Source: Alphaproteobacteria bacterium (GTDB lineage: Bacteria; Pseudomonadota; Alphaproteobacteria; UBA828). Taken from it: DNA of 38,652 nt. The position numbers and the translations under genes are program-made. Below the pieces are notes generated by a model. That model saw nothing but the letters and a program-made list of their open reading frames with translations, did no database searches and was not told the DNA's origin. The stretch is taken from positions 1 to 38,652 of the forward strand of contig JAJEEP010000014.1 in assembly GCA_022820945.1 (NCBI GenBank), in the 5' to 3' direction. This document shows, one piece after another, positions 38,460-38,652 of this stretch; positions within the stretch are counted from its first letter, which is position 1, and each line of letters starts with the position of its first letter.

Positions 38460-38652
38460 AGCGAACTGGGATGATTAGCGCGTAATATTGCTCTGGGAGT
38501 TGTGTTTTCCTGTCATTCAGCACGGCTTCGCGGCGTTCGCCCGCGATCGACTTTCCTCCGCCTCCGCGGACCCATGGTGCTCGGACGGACGTACACCCGC
38601 ACGGCTGCATGAGAAAAGGGGACGGCGCCGAAGAGACTGTGAAAAGCTGATA
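38460..38652. other. right flank of the IS66 element, no gene seen
   Basis: The DNA just outside the element (TAATATTGCTCTGGGAGTTG area) is more AT-rich than the rest of the window. No coding frame with recognisable features is present. Near the edge, AGAGACTGTGAAAAG (about 38626-38640) partly matches, in inverted orientation, a CTGTGAAAGAGACT stretch (complement of about 35527-35540) on the left flank. It could be the end of another mobile element, but this is weak. Confidence 0.3.

Noticed and set aside
1-38652. tRNA, rRNA or CRISPR array
   Set aside because: No cloverleaf-like segment, conserved rRNA sequence or regularly spaced repeats were noticed on reading either strand. A covariance or repeat-finder run would be the decisive check.

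Overview
The window reads as a chromosomal segment of a high-GC alphaproteobacterium. The evidence is the gene order miaB-phoH-ybeY-corC-lnt and xseB-ispA-(dxs)-tlyA, the rpsM-rpsK-rpoA-rplQ block, bacterial codon use rich in G or C at third positions, and insertion sequences of the IS66 and IS630 families. I cannot name the genus. No rRNA, tRNA or CRISPR array was seen.

Layout, left to right. (1) 1-145 is the tail of an IS630-type transposase running off the left edge. (2) 142-4313 holds a DMT-type exporter (minus strand) and a divergent tight operon encoding a glutaryl-CoA-type acyl-CoA dehydrogenase, a 3-oxo-tetronate kinase (OtnK) and its partner aldolase/decarboxylase (OtnC). (3) 4354-6691 is the minus-strand ribosomal/RNA polymerase block rplQ, rpoA, rpsK, rpsM. 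The secY and adk genes that normally precede rpsM are absent, and a divergent tartrate dehydrogenase-like gene (6860-7915) sits there instead. (4) 7952-13568 is a housekeeping operon for tRNA modification, RNA processing and the envelope: miaB, phoH, ybeY, corC, lnt. A convergent cdsA follows, then a candidate small RNA with a strong intrinsic terminator. (5) 14676-19992 is a plus-strand accessory catabolic run: RidA, a Gfo/Idh/MocA oxidoreductase, two tandem near-identical amidases and a glutathione S-transferase. (6) 20052-20623 is a RelB/DinJ-YafQ toxin-antitoxin module with a palindromic operator. (7) 20681-22572 holds xseB, ispA and tlyA; dxs is missing from its usual place, and tlyA appears to start at CTG.

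(8) 34579 down to 22577 is the most interesting part: a six-gene minus-strand operon encoding HyuA and HyuB (hydantoinase/5-oxoprolinase family), the ATPase and permease of a ribose-type ABC importer, a bifunctional PutA, and a flavin/4Fe-4S enzyme of the trimethylamine dehydrogenase family. Together these look like a route from cyclic or N-methylated imino acids to glutamate. A perfect 17-bp inverted repeat abuts the hyuA start codon. (9) 34622-35541 is a scrap zone with a transposase remnant and no confident gene. It is followed by a complete IS66-family element (35542-38459) whose ends carry an unusually long inverted duplication of about 205 bp that includes the start of its own tnpA.

All assignments come from reading motifs and gene order by eye. 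No database search was run.
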